Assembly (NCBI RefSeq): GCF_028656955.1
Contig: NZ_JAMDGY010000016.1
Location: 51,271 to 115,270 of the forward strand
DNA from: Pseudomonas fontis
GTDB lineage: Bacteria; Pseudomonadota; Gammaproteobacteria; Pseudomonadales; Pseudomonadaceae
DNA length: 64,000 nt
Reading direction: 5' to 3'
Shown: in pieces, positions 54,600-63,937 of the stretch
How the letters are laid out: every line of letters starts with the position of its first letter
Numbering within the stretch: the stretch's first letter is position 1
The notes under the pieces: generated by a model
What the model was told of the DNA's origin: nothing
Database searches by the model: none
The model's input: only the letters and a program-made list of their open reading frames with translations
Program-made: the position numbers and the translations under genes

Positions 54600-54729
54600 T
54601 TAAATCAGCGAACCGATAGCGGGAAGCGGATATCTCAGAGATATTCCCGACCAGCCACGCCCAGATTTGCCCACGCGCCGCAGCCCGGCGATGTACCCTG
54701 TCCACTTGTCACAACTGCACACCACTCTT

Positions 54730-55365
54730 ATGCCCAATGTTTCCGCTGTCTCCATCGGCCCCGGCCGGCCCAAGGACCTGGTCAAGCGCCAGGCCATCCT
54801 CGACGCCGCCAAGGCCCTGTTTCTGACCCATGGCTATGCCAGCACCAGCATGGATGCAGTCGCGACAGCGGCAGGTGTTTCAAAACTCACGGTCTACAGC
54901 CACTTCACCGACAAGGAGACGCTGTTTGTCTCGGCCATCGAAGCCACCTGCACGGCGCAACTGCCGGAGCTGATCTTCGAGCTGCCCGAGGGGGTGCCGC
55001 TGGAGGCGGTGCTGTTCAAGATTGGTTGCGGCTTCCAGGCGCTGATCAGCAGCGACCATTCGGTGAAGCTGACCCGTCTGATCATGACCCTGGGCACCCA
55101 GGACCCCAAGCTCAGCCAGATTTTCTTCGAGGCAGGCCCGTTGCGGGTCCTGCGCGAGATGGAGGCGTTGCTGCTGCGCGCTGACCAGCGTGGCCTGCTG
55201 CACATCGAGCAACCGGCCAAGGCCGCCGAGCATTTCTTCTGCCTGCTCAAGGGGGCTGCAAACTACCGCCTGCTGCTCGGCTATGCCCCGGCGCTGGATG
55301 CCGAGGCCGCCGAGGCGCATGTGCGCGAAGTGGTGACCATGTTCCTCAGCGCCTATCGCCCGTGA
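54730..55365 (+). CDS. mexL: TetR-family repressor (MexL-like)
   Basis: A 211-residue TetR protein: N-terminal helix-turn-helix (KRQAILDAAKALFLTHGYASTSMDAVATAAGVSKLTVYSHF region, about 17-57) followed by a helical ligand-binding domain of about 150 residues. It is divergent from the mexJK genes, the normal arrangement for a local repressor, and is the same length as MexL of PAO1 to within one residue. I prefer the ATG at 54730 over one 21 codons upstream for that reason. The ligand is unknown. Confidence 0.85.
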   Translation: MPNVSAVSIGPGRPKDLVKRQAILDAAKALFLTHGYASTSMDAVATAAGVSKLTVYSHFTDKETLFVSAIEATCTAQLPELIFELPEGVPLEAVLFKIGCGFQALISSDHSVKLTRLIMTLGTQDPKLSQIFFEAGPLRVLREMEALLLRADQRGLLHIEQPAKAAEHFFCLLKGAANYRLLLGYAPALDAEAAEAHVREVVTMFLSAYRP

Positions 55366-56148
55366 TCAGGCCTTGAGGGCCTTTTTCGGGTAGATGTCGT
55401 AGCGGCTCGACTTGCCTTCGAGGCTATGGCTCGGCTTGGGCCCGTCGATGATCGGCGCCTTGCGTGGGCGCTTGACCACCACGCGGTGGGTCGCCAGGGC
55501 CAGGGCGGCCTCCAGCAGTGCCGGGGCATCCAGGTCGTCGCCGACCAGTGGGCGGAACACGCGCATTTCCTTCTTCACCAGCGCGCTCTTGTCGCGGTGC
55601 GGGAACATCGGGTCGAGGTAGATGACCTGCGGTGCTTCGCCCTCCCAGTTGCGCATGCGCTCGATGGAGTTGCCGTTGAGCAACTGCATGCGCGCGACGA
55701 TCTGCCCGACTTCATGGTCTTTCGCCGCGCGCGCCAGGCCGTCCTCGAGCAAGGCCGCCACCAGCGGCTGGCGCTCGATCAACTGCATCTCGCAGCCCAG
55801 GCTGGCCAGCACGAAGGCATCCTTGCCCAGCCCTGCCGTGGCATCGAGCACCCGCGGGCGCACGCCCTGGGCGATGCCGACGGCCTTGGCGATCATTTGC
55901 CCGCTGCCGCCACCGAATACCCGGCGATGCGCCGCCGCGCCTTCGACGAAGTCCACGCGTACCGGGCCTGGTGCCTGCGGGCCGAGTTGCTGGATCTGCA
56001 AACCGTCGTCGCCCACCTGCACGGCGAACGCTGCCGCGTCGTCCTGCAAGGGCAGGCCCAGGCGGGCTGCCCACTGCTCGGCTTGCGCCTGATAATCAGC
56101 GGTCAGCGCCTCGACCCGAATCCCGCCATCCGCCTGTTGCTCCACCAT
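55366..56148 (-). CDS. rsmJ: 16S rRNA (guanine(1516)-N(2))-methyltransferase
   Basis: SAM-dependent methyltransferase of 16S rRNA. The 260-residue protein has the SAM motif [18 protein letters not shown] near 97-114 and the catalytic-type segment [20 protein letters not shown] near 170-189 (DPMFP is the N2-guanine methylase tetrad region). The ATG at 56148 gives [10 protein letters not shown]; four codons upstream is another ATG. It converges with mexL with no spacer: its stop codon starts at the base after the mexL stop. Confidence 0.92.
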   Translation of the reverse strand: MVEQQADGGIRVEALTADYQAQAEQWAARLGLPLQDDAAAFAVQVGDDGLQIQQLGPQAPGPVRVDFVEGAAAHRRVFGGGSGQMIAKAVGIAQGVRPRVLDATAGLGKDAFVLASLGCEMQLIERQPLVAALLEDGLARAAKDHEVGQIVARMQLLNGNSIERMRNWEGEAPQVIYLDPMFPHRDKSALVKKEMRVFRPLVGDDLDAPALLEAALALATHRVVVKRPRKAPIIDGPKPSHSLEGKSSRYDIYPKKALKA

Positions 56149-56243
56149 GACTTTCCACACTCAAAAAAATTAAATGATCGTCGGCCGCTGCCGATAACCC
56201 AGTTACTCGCTATTTTGCCAGACCCGGACAGCCTTCGACTGTT

Positions 56244-56870
56244 ATGACTGACATTCTTCAACTCTCCCCCGGTATTTTGTCGCCAGTTGGCGACTTCAGC
56301 CGGCACAACGTCCAGACCCACGGCGGCGCCAGCCACCTGTGGCAGGCGTTCTACGCCCAGGCGTTGGCCGAGCAGCAGGCGGTTGAGGGTGACAAAGCCG
56401 AGGCCTTGCCGACGCTGCAGAGCATGGATGTCGCGACCGCTGAGCCAGTGGCCGGCGGCCAGGCCCTGGCGCAGATCCACAGCCAGCGCCTGTGCGATGT
56501 GCATGAAACCCAGGTGGCTCCGCCAGAGCCGCTGTTCCTGCCGATTGCCGAATTCGAGATGGAGCTGCTGGACAAGCCTGCACCGCCGTTCAGTGCGGTG
56601 GAGCTGATCGAGCAGCAGCGTCAGCTGGATATCAGCAACAGCTGGGTACGCCCGGTGGTCATGAGCCAGGGGCATCCGTTGCCGGAGCCGGGCCCTGCGG
56701 GCCAGGCTTATCCATTGCACCTGCCGATTGCCGAGTTCGAGATGGACCTGCTGGACAAGGCGCCGGAGCCGATTGACCAGGCGACCCTGGTCAAGCAGCA
56801 GAAAGCGCTGGAATTCGACCTGCAATGGGCACGGCCGGTGGTGCTGAACAACGTACGTATCGCTGCCTGA
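56244..56870 (+). CDS. Protein of unknown function with a duplicated 41-residue motif
   Basis: A 208-residue acidic soluble protein with no signal peptide or membrane helix. Two copies of one unit occupy residues 99-139 and 160-200: both begin LPIAEFEM[ED]LLDK and end W[VA]RPVV, with a Q-rich middle (EQQRQL, KQQKAL). The N-terminal half (LSPGILSPVGDF..., WQAFYAQALAEQQA) is different. Codon use looks like its neighbours. I do not recognise the family; position after rsmJ suggests a conserved Pseudomonas gene. Confidence 0.8.
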   Translation: MTDILQLSPGILSPVGDFSRHNVQTHGGASHLWQAFYAQALAEQQAVEGDKAEALPTLQSMDVATAEPVAGGQALAQIHSQRLCDVHETQVAPPEPLFLPIAEFEMELLDKPAPPFSAVELIEQQRQLDISNSWVRPVVMSQGHPLPEPGPAGQAYPLHLPIAEFEMDLLDKAPEPIDQATLVKQQKALEFDLQWARPVVLNNVRIAA

Positions 56871-56872
56871 TC

Positions 56873-56967
56873 GTCGCCGCTGCCGCCAGGCTGCGCTCGA
56901 CTGCAACGCAGGCGCCGCCCTTGGGAGCCCTCACGGGCTCCAGCGCAGCCTGACGGCAGCGGCTACA
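56873..56967. repeat. 95-bp palindromic repeat, copy 2 (inverted relative to copy 1)
   Basis: Reverse complement of the element at 49876-49971 with few differences; again the ends (GCCGCTGCCG and CGGCAGCGGC) pair. It lies between the convergent duplicated-motif gene and the PEP-mutase-family gene, 3 nt past one stop codon and 18 nt from the other. Confidence 0.85.
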
Positions 56968-56984
56968 ACATCCTCGACAACCAT

Positions 56985-57815
56985 TCAGCGCCGGAACAGG
57001 TCGTTGAGCTGGGCAAAGCCCAGGGCCTGCTCGGCATAGTCGAAATGCCCCTCATCGTGAATGCCCTGCGCCGCGCGCAAAGCCGCACCATACGCCGCCC
57101 GCGCCAGCGACGAACCCACACTGATGCGCTTGACGCCCAGGTCCTGCAACTCCCCCACACTCAAGCGCACACCACTCAAGCCCATCACCACATTGACCGG
57201 CTTGGGCGCGACCGCCCGCACCACCAGCGCAATCTCTTCAGCCGTACGCAAACCCGGGGCAAACAACACGTCAGCACCGGCCTCGGCGAACGCCTGCAAG
57301 CGCTTGATCGTGTCATCCAGGTCCATGCGCCCATGCAGCAGGTTCTCCGCACGCGCGCACAACATGAACGGGAACGCCAAGCTGCGCGCCGCAGCCACCG
57401 CCGCCTCAACCCGCTCAAGCGCATGATGGAAGCTGTAGATCGGATCGTCCGCACGGCCGCTGGCATCTTCAATCGAGGCCCCCACCAGCCCGACACCCGC
57501 CGCCTGCACGATGGCCTCGGCGCAGCCCTTAGGGTCATCGGCAAAGCAGTTCTCCAGGTCCGCCGCCACCGGCAAGGCCGTGGCATCGACGATGGACTGG
57601 GCATTGGACAGGGTCTCCGGCAGGCTCATCGCACCCTCGGCATCCGGGCGCCCCAACGAGAACGCCAGGCCCGCACTGGTGGTGGCCAGCGCCTCGAAGC
57701 CCAGGCTCGCCAGCAGCTTCGCGGAGCCGGCATCCCAGGGGTTGGGTATGACAAAGGCGCCAGCACGCTCATGCAGGGCTTTGAAGGCTTCGGCACGCAG
57801 GGTTTGCACATCCAT
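56985..57815 (-). CDS. Isocitrate lyase/PEP mutase family protein
   Basis: A 276-residue TIM-barrel enzyme of the ICL/PEP-mutase superfamily. Features are FVIPNPWDAGSAKLLASLGF near 20-39, the metal-binding type segment VAADLENCF near 82-90, and GASIEDASG near 110. The KKCGH catalytic loop of true isocitrate and methylisocitrate lyases is absent (ENCFADDP instead), so it is not AceA or PrpB; it may be a lyase or hydrolase acting on a small oxoacid or phosphonate-like substrate. The start is the ATG at 57815; a GTG two codons earlier is possible. Confidence 0.85.
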   Translation of the reverse strand: MDVQTLRAEAFKALHERAGAFVIPNPWDAGSAKLLASLGFEALATTSAGLAFSLGRPDAEGAMSLPETLSNAQSIVDATALPVAADLENCFADDPKGCAEAIVQAAGVGLVGASIEDASGRADDPIYSFHHALERVEAAVAAARSLAFPFMLCARAENLLHGRMDLDDTIKRLQAFAEAGADVLFAPGLRTAEEIALVVRAVAPKPVNVVMGLSGVRLSVGELQDLGVKRISVGSSLARAAYGAALRAAQGIHDEGHFDYAEQALGFAQLNDLFRR

Positions 57816-57847
57816 GGTCACGGCTCCCGGTCAGGCGGCAGGTGCGC

Positions 57848-58717
57848 TCAGAGCAGGCCCAGTTGCTCGACCTCTGGCGCCCTGTCCAGTTCAGGCAAGG
57901 CCGGCAAGCCGGGCAGGCGCTCCATCAGGCCGCGATGAAAGCGCTGGGCCAGGGCTGCGGCCAAGCGGTTGTCGGCAGTATGCAGGAAAACATAGGGGCT
58001 GCGACCCTCCTCGATCCAGGCCGCTACCTTGTCCAACCATGGCAGTAGAAACGGCTCGTTGGCAGCAAGTTCCGGGTGGCCGATAAAGCGCACCTGCGGG
58101 TGCTGGCTGAAGGCGGTGGGGCGTGGTGGCACGCGTGGCTTCTTCGATTGCGCGTGCAGCACCTCTGGCGTTTGCGTGGTGCAGCTGAACAGCGCACGCG
58201 GGTCGAGGCAGATGCGCTCGATGCCGCGCTCAAGCAACAGACGATTGAGCAGGCGCTCCTCCTCGCCCCTGGCAAAGAACGCCTGGTTGCGCACTTCTAC
58301 CGCAATCGGCACACCGACCTCATCGAGAAAGTTCACCAGCTCGCCCAGGCGCGCCGGCCCGAAGCTTGCCGGCAGCTGCAGCCAGTACGGCGCAACACGC
58401 GCGCCCAGGGGCTTGAGCAACTGGATGAAGGTCTGTGCGGCCGTGAGTTGCGCACGCAGGTCACCGCCATGGCTGATGTCGCCGGGGAACTTGGCAGTGA
58501 AGCGAAAATGCGCGGGCATGGTCTGCGCCCAGCGCTCGATGGTTGCGGGGGCCGGGCGCGCATAGAAGGTCGTGTTGCCCTCTACCGCATTGAACACCTG
58601 GCTATACAGGCCGAGAAAATCGCCGGTTTTCGCATCAGCCGGATACAGGTACTCGCGCCAGGCGTTTTCGCTCCAGGACGGGCAACCAAGAAAATAGGGA
58701 AAGGTTGAAAGGCTCAT
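57848..58717 (-). CDS. DUF72 domain-containing protein (YecE-like)
   Basis: A 289-residue TIM-barrel-like protein of the YecE/DUF72 family. Typical parts are FLGCPSWSENAWREYLYPADAKTGDFLGLYSQVFNAVEGNTTFYARP at the N-terminus (about 9-54) and RFTAKFPGDISH near 72. Family function is unknown. It starts 3 nt after the small gene upstream and is followed by the PEP-mutase-family gene after 32 nt, so the three are probably one transcript. Confidence 0.9.
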   Translation of the reverse strand: MSLSTFPYFLGCPSWSENAWREYLYPADAKTGDFLGLYSQVFNAVEGNTTFYARPAPATIERWAQTMPAHFRFTAKFPGDISHGGDLRAQLTAAQTFIQLLKPLGARVAPYWLQLPASFGPARLGELVNFLDEVGVPIAVEVRNQAFFARGEEERLLNRLLLERGIERICLDPRALFSCTTQTPEVLHAQSKKPRVPPRPTAFSQHPQVRFIGHPELAANEPFLLPWLDKVAAWIEEGRSPYVFLHTADNRLAAALAQRFHRGLMERLPGLPALPELDRAPEVEQLGLL

Positions 58718-58720
58718 GCC

Positions 58721-59017
58721 TCAAATGTACAGGTCCAACCCCAGTACTTCCATGTCCCAGTCGACAAAGCCTGCGGTGGTCAGGTAGGCGGTGAGCGCGT
58801 GCTTGGTGCGCTTGTCACGCACACGGGGGAAGATCATGTCCTGCGGGCGGGCCGGCAGGCCACCGCTGCGGCTGGCACTGGTACTGGTACTGGCTTGCTG
58901 TACTTCGTATTCGCCCGGCAGGTCCTCTTCAACGTCCACCGAATCATCACGCACCGGGGCTTTACGCAGCGGGCGCTTGATCGGGTAAGACTGTGAGGAA
59001 AAGCCGTCGATACGCAT
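58721..59017 (-). CDS. Small conserved protein of unknown function
   Basis: A 98-residue protein with a basic start (KRPLRKAPVRDD), an acidic stretch, a low-complexity Ser/Thr segment (QQASTSTSASRSGG) encoded by a short tandem DNA repeat, and a more ordered C-terminus (TKHALTAYLTTAGFVDWDMEVLGLDLYI) that is likely the conserved core. No signal peptide or membrane helix. It lies between tsaB and the DUF72 gene, a position where PAO1 also has a small hypothetical gene as I recall. Confidence 0.72.
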   Translation of the reverse strand: MRIDGFSSQSYPIKRPLRKAPVRDDSVDVEEDLPGEYEVQQASTSTSASRSGGLPARPQDMIFPRVRDKRTKHALTAYLTTAGFVDWDMEVLGLDLYI

Positions 59018-59147
59018 GAAAGATTACTCAGGACCAATGATGGCAATTTAGCGGCACCTGAGTTCCTTCGCAAATGCCTGAGTGATAACTGGACCACAGA
59101 TCAGGCAAAAGGTTTTACTTTGTTTGGCGATAACCGACCAAATGCAC

Positions 59148-59822
59148 CTACGGTTTTTTTGGCGTCGCAACTTTGTCGCGAAGGTAGACGGGCTGGGCCT
59201 GATCGGCCGGTACGGCCTCGCCACGGGCGAAGGCAAAGCCGGCCAGGGTCAGCAGGTCGAGGGCATGCGGCAGCATGCTGGCATCCTGGCCCGTGACCGA
59301 CACTGGCAAGCGATCTGCATAGCCCCAACCGGTGCCTGCACCGAACCAGTCGCCAGTGACGCCGGCCGGCACACTCACCTGCTCAGGTGGCAGTACCGCT
59401 TCGCCACCGAGCAGGCGCATTTCGCCGGCGTCGGCCTGGTAGCAGCCCCAGTACACCTCGTCCATACGAGCATCGATGGCGGCCGCCACCTGCTGCGCGC
59501 CATGCTCGCGATAGGCGCGCTGGGCCAGCAAGGCCAGGTTGGAGACCGGCAGCACCGGGCGCTCCAGCGCAAACGCCAGGCCCTGCACCACGCCGATGGC
59601 GATTCGCACACCGGTGAACGCACCCGGGCCACGGCCGAAGGCGATGGCATCCACTGCAGACAGGCCGATGCCGGCTTCAGCCAACAGGGTCTGGATCATC
59701 GGCAACAGCTTCTGCGCGTGCTGGCGCGGGATCACCTCATAGTGGCTAAGCACCTTGCCATCATGCAGCAGGGCAACGGAGCAGGCTTCAGTGGCAGTAT
59801 CCAGGGCCAGCAAGGTGGTCAT
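59148..59822 (-). CDS. tsaB: tRNA threonylcarbamoyladenosine synthesis protein TsaB
   Basis: Partner of TsaD and TsaE in the transfer of threonylcarbamoyl to A37 of ANN-decoding tRNAs. The 224-residue ASKHA-fold protein begins MTTLLALDTATEACSVALL, the TsaB signature, and has GRGPGAFTGVRIAIGVVQGL near 68-87. It is downstream of adk, separated by an intrinsic terminator. The product modification is further processed by TcdA, encoded 20 kb away in this window. Confidence 0.95.
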   Translation of the reverse strand: MTTLLALDTATEACSVALLHDGKVLSHYEVIPRQHAQKLLPMIQTLLAEAGIGLSAVDAIAFGRGPGAFTGVRIAIGVVQGLAFALERPVLPVSNLALLAQRAYREHGAQQVAAAIDARMDEVYWGCYQADAGEMRLLGGEAVLPPEQVSVPAGVTGDWFGAGTGWGYADRLPVSVTGQDASMLPHALDLLTLAGFAFARGEAVPADQAQPVYLRDKVATPKKP

Positions 59823-59854
59823 CGGGGGTTCCAGGCGAAAGATAAAAGAGCGGC

Positions 59855-59860
59855 ATTATA
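59855..59860 (-). promoter_or_regulatory. Possible tsaB -10 box next to the adk terminator
   Basis: TATAAT on the minus strand directly follows the T-tail of the adk terminator (TTGTTTATAATG), 33 nt upstream of the tsaB start. The -35 position falls inside the terminator stem and is a poor match, so promoter activity is uncertain. Confidence 0.4.
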
Positions 59861-59863
59861 AAC

Positions 59864-59891
59864 AACAACGGCCCGCAAGCGGGCCGTTGTT
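59864..59891 (-). terminator. Intrinsic terminator of adk
   Basis: AACAACGGCCCGC and GCGGGCCGTTGTT form a perfect 13-bp stem with an AA loop; on the minus strand it is followed by GTTTATAA. It lies 20 nt past the adk stop and is one of the clearest terminators in the window. Confidence 0.85.
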
Positions 59892-59911
59892 CTGCACATC
59901 CGAGGGATGGA

Positions 59912-60830
<919 letters not shown>

Positions 60831-63458
60831 TCAACCGGTGTTGCGCAGCCCCGCCGCAATACCCGCCACAGTTACCAGCAATGCCTGCTCCAGAGGGCTG
60901 TCCAGAGCGGCTTCGCGCCCGCGAGAGCGGGCCAGCAGGTCAGCCTGCAATAGATGTAGCGGATCAAGGTAGGTGTTGCGCAGACGGATGAATTCCAGGG
61001 TCTCGGGGCTGTGCGCCAGTAGCACCGGTTGCCCGGTCAGACCCAGTACCACCTGGCACGCCTGCGACAATAGGTCGCGCAGATGCGCACCCAAAGGTCG
61101 CAGTTCCGGTTGCACTAGACGTTCGTCGTAGGAGCGTGCGATCTCGGCATCGGCCTTGGCCAGGACCATCTCGAGCATATCGATGCGGGTGCGGAAGAAC
61201 GGCCATTGCTCACGCATTTCGGCCAGCAGCGGGCCTTGTCCACGGGCCAGGGCATTGTTCAGCGCGGCCTCCCAGCCGAGCCAGGCGGGCAGCATCAGGC
61301 GGGTCTGGGTCCAGCCGAAGATCCACGGGATCGCCCGCAGGCTTTCGATGCCGCCGGCGCGGCGTTTGGCCGGGCGGCTGCCCAGCGGCAGGCGACCGAG
61401 TTCCTGCTCTGGCGTGGACTGGCGGAAGTATTCGACGAACTCGGGGTTGTCCCGCACCACGCCGCGATAGGCCTTGACGCCATCGGCGGCCAACTGGTCC
61501 ATCAGCTCGCGCCAGGCCGGTTGTGGCGGCGGCGGTGGCAGCAGGGTTGCCTCCAGTACTGCGGCCAGATACAGGTTGAGATTCTGCTCGGCGATGTCTG
61601 GCAGGCCGAACTTGAAGCGGATCATCTCGCCCTGTTCGGTGGTACGGAAGCGCCCGGCCACCGAGCCCGGTGGCTGCGACAGGATCGCCGCGTGCGCGGG
61701 GCCGCCGCCACGCCCCACGGTGCCGCCACGGCCGTGGAACAGTAGCAGTTCAACTTGCTGCTCGCGACAGATGCGCACCAGGGTTTCCTGGGCCCGATAC
61801 TGCGCCCAGGCGGCGGCCGTGGTGCCGGCGTCCTTGGCGGAATCGGAATAGCCGATCATCACTTCCTGCGGCCCGTGCAACGCGGCGCGATAGCCCGGCA
61901 GGCCGAGCAGGCGCTCCATCACCGGGCCGGCGTTGTCGAGGTCGGCGAGGGTTTCGAACAGCGGCACCACGCGCATGGGCCGCCTTACGCCGGCCTCCTT
62001 GAGCAGCAGTTGCACCGCCAGCACATCCGAGGCGGCACCGGCCATGGAGATGACGTAGGAGCCTAGCGATGCGGCCGGGGCAGCAGCGACTTCACGGCAG
62101 GTCGCGAGCACTTCGGCGGTGTCCGCTTGCGGCTTGAAGTCGCTGGGCAGCAAGGGCCGGCGGTTGTTCAGTTCGCGCTGGAGGAAGGTGATGCGTTCGT
62201 CTTCATCCCAGTCCTCATAGCGACCCAGGCCCAGGTACTCGGTGATTTCACTCATGGCGCCGGCATGCCGGGCGGCGTCCTGGCGTACGTCCAGGCGTAC
62301 CAGGAACAGGCCGAAGGTCACCGCGCGGCGCAGGCAGTCGAGCAACGGGCCGTCGGCAATCACGCCCATGCCGCAGGCGTGCAGCGACTCGAAGCACAGC
62401 AGCAGCGGCTCGAACAGCTCGCGGTTGTCTTGCAGCACTTCGGCGCTTGGCGCCTGTGTCGTGGTCAGCGCCGCCTGGGCCCAGCTACGGGTGACCCGCA
62501 GGCGTTCGCGCAGTTGCTTGAGCAGTGCCCGATAGGGTTCGGCGGATTCGCCGACCTTGGCCCGCAGCGCTTCGCTGGCTTGCTGCATGGACAGCTCGGC
62601 GGCCAGTGCATCGATGTCGCGCAGGAACAGGTCGGCGGCCATCCAGCGGGCCAGCAGCAGTACTTCGCGGGTGACCTTGGCGGTGACATTCGGGTTGCCG
62701 TCACGGTCGCCGCCCATCCAGGAGGCGAAGCGGATCGGCGCGGCCTCCAGCGGCAGGCGCAGGCCGGTGGCGGCGTGCAGGGCCTTGTCGGCCTTGCGCA
62801 AGTGATGCGGGATGGCTTGCCAGAGTGAGTGTTCAATGACCGCGAAGCCCCACTTGGCTTCGTCTACCGGGGTGGGACGGGTGCGGCGGATTTCTTCGGT
62901 GTGCCAGGCTTCGGCGATCAGGCGTTGCAGGCGTTCGCGGATCTGTTCGCGCTCGGCGGGGGTGAGGTCGCGGTGGTCCTGTGCGGCCAGTTGTTCGGCG
63001 ATGGCGTCGTACTTCTGGATCAGCGTGCGCCGGGCGACTTCGGTGGGGTGTGCGGTGAGCACCAGCTCGATGCTCAGCTTGCCCAACTGGCGTGCCAGGG
63101 CGTCGTTGCTATGGCCGGCGGCCTTGAGCCGGGCCAGCAGTTCGGGCAGTACCTGTGCTTCGAAAGGTTCGGGCTGGTCGGCATCGCGGCGGCGGATCAG
63201 TTGGTACTGTTCGGCGATGTTGGCCAAGTTGAGGAACTGGTTGAAGGCGCGGGCCACGGGGAGCAGTTCGTTCTCGTCGAGGTCGTCGAGGCTGGAGCTC
63301 AGTTGCTCGGCGCTGCCGCTGCGGTCGGCCTTGGCACTGCGGCGGATAGCCTCGATCTTTTGCAGGAAGGCTTCGCCGTACTGTTCACGCACGGTGTCGC
63401 CCAACAACTCGCCCAACAAGTGAACATCTTCACGCAAGCGCACATCGATATCGGTCAT
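60831..63458 (-). CDS. ppc: Phosphoenolpyruvate carboxylase
   Basis: Carboxylates PEP to oxaloacetate, refilling the citric acid cycle. The 875-residue protein has the catalytic His region [13 protein letters not shown] near 133-145, the [16 protein letters not shown] block near 540-555 and the glycine-rich [19 protein letters not shown] near 574-592, and ends with the invariant NTG. The ATG at 63458 gives [11 protein letters not shown]; another six codons upstream is less likely. Length and motifs indicate an intact enzyme. Confidence 0.97.
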   Translation of the reverse strand: MTDIDVRLREDVHLLGELLGDTVREQYGEAFLQKIEAIRRSAKADRSGSAEQLSSSLDDLDENELLPVARAFNQFLNLANIAEQYQLIRRRDADQPEPFEAQVLPELLARLKAAGHSNDALARQLGKLSIELVLTAHPTEVARRTLIQKYDAIAEQLAAQDHRDLTPAEREQIRERLQRLIAEAWHTEEIRRTRPTPVDEAKWGFAVIEHSLWQAIPHHLRKADKALHAATGLRLPLEAAPIRFASWMGGDRDGNPNVTAKVTREVLLLARWMAADLFLRDIDALAAELSMQQASEALRAKVGESAEPYRALLKQLRERLRVTRSWAQAALTTTQAPSAEVLQDNRELFEPLLLCFESLHACGMGVIADGPLLDCLRRAVTFGLFLVRLDVRQDAARHAGAMSEITEYLGLGRYEDWDEDERITFLQRELNNRRPLLPSDFKPQADTAEVLATCREVAAAPAASLGSYVISMAGAASDVLAVQLLLKEAGVRRPMRVVPLFETLADLDNAGPVMERLLGLPGYRAALHGPQEVMIGYSDSAKDAGTTAAAWAQYRAQETLVRICREQQVELLLFHGRGGTVGRGGGPAHAAILSQPPGSVAGRFRTTEQGEMIRFKFGLPDIAEQNLNLYLAAVLEATLLPPPPPQPAWRELMDQLAADGVKAYRGVVRDNPEFVEYFRQSTPEQELGRLPLGSRPAKRRAGGIESLRAIPWIFGWTQTRLMLPAWLGWEAALNNALARGQGPLLAEMREQWPFFRTRIDMLEMVLAKADAEIARSYDERLVQPELRPLGAHLRDLLSQACQVVLGLTGQPVLLAHSPETLEFIRLRNTYLDPLHLLQADLLARSRGREAALDSPLEQALLVTVAGIAAGLRNTG

Positions 63459-63490
63459 CAGCCTTGTCTCCGGCATTCGGGAAAACAGCT

Positions 63491-63510
63491 CTGGGGCCAG
63501 AGTGCCCCAG
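63491..63510. promoter_or_regulatory. Palindrome upstream of ppc
   Basis: CTGGGGC-N6-GCCCCAG lies 33 nt before the ppc start in the 134-nt divergent region. It is either an operator or a hairpin in the ppc leader. No regulator can be named from sequence. Confidence 0.5.
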
Positions 63511-63592
63511 TACCGGTCATGCTTTCAAGGCGGAGCAATGGGTGGGAGGTGGCTACGCTGAAGGTATGTCCATGGATTTGCGCGAGGGTGTC

Positions 63593-63937
63593 ATGAAGAT
63601 TCGTGAGCTGGTCGAGCAGTGGGAGCAGAGTGCCAAGGGTCAGTTGAGCCCCACTGGCGTTGAGTTGCATCTGGATGTGGAGGCGTCGGCACGGCTGGCG
63701 GCCTTGGCGTACATGTATCCGAAGCGGCGGCCGGAGGAATTGCTCGGTGAGCTGGTGGGGGCGGCGCTGGAAGAGCTGGAAGCGAGTTTTCCGTATGTGC
63801 GGGGGCAGCAGGTGATTGCCACGGATGAAGAGGGGGATCCGGTGTATGAGGATGTGGGGCCTACGCCTCGGTTCTTGACGTTGTCGCGGCGGTATTTGCA
63901 GGAGATGAGTGCTGGGCGGGATGACTCCAGTTCTTGA
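63593..63937 (+). CDS. Small conserved protein of unknown function
   Basis: A 114-residue protein: MKIRELVEQWEQSAKGQLSP at the start, a Leu/Ala/Glu-rich helical middle (ASARLAALAYMYPKRRPEELLGELVGAALEELE) that resembles an alpha-helical dimerisation region, and a C-terminal LTLSRRYLQEM segment. No signal peptide. I chose the ATG at 63593 because of GAGGG 6 nt upstream; in-frame ATGs at 63566 and 63572 are possible. Divergent from ppc; the next 63 nt to the window end show nothing I can assign. Confidence 0.75.
   Translation: MKIRELVEQWEQSAKGQLSPTGVELHLDVEASARLAALAYMYPKRRPEELLGELVGAALEELEASFPYVRGQQVIATDEEGDPVYEDVGPTPRFLTLSRRYLQEMSAGRDDSSS

Noticed and set aside
50375..55365. Recent horizontal acquisition of the mexJK-mexL region
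   Set aside because: The order plsB ... mexK-mexJ-mexL-rsmJ matches the Pseudomonas core as I know it, and base composition looks like the flanks. The inverted 95-bp repeats alone do not show transfer.
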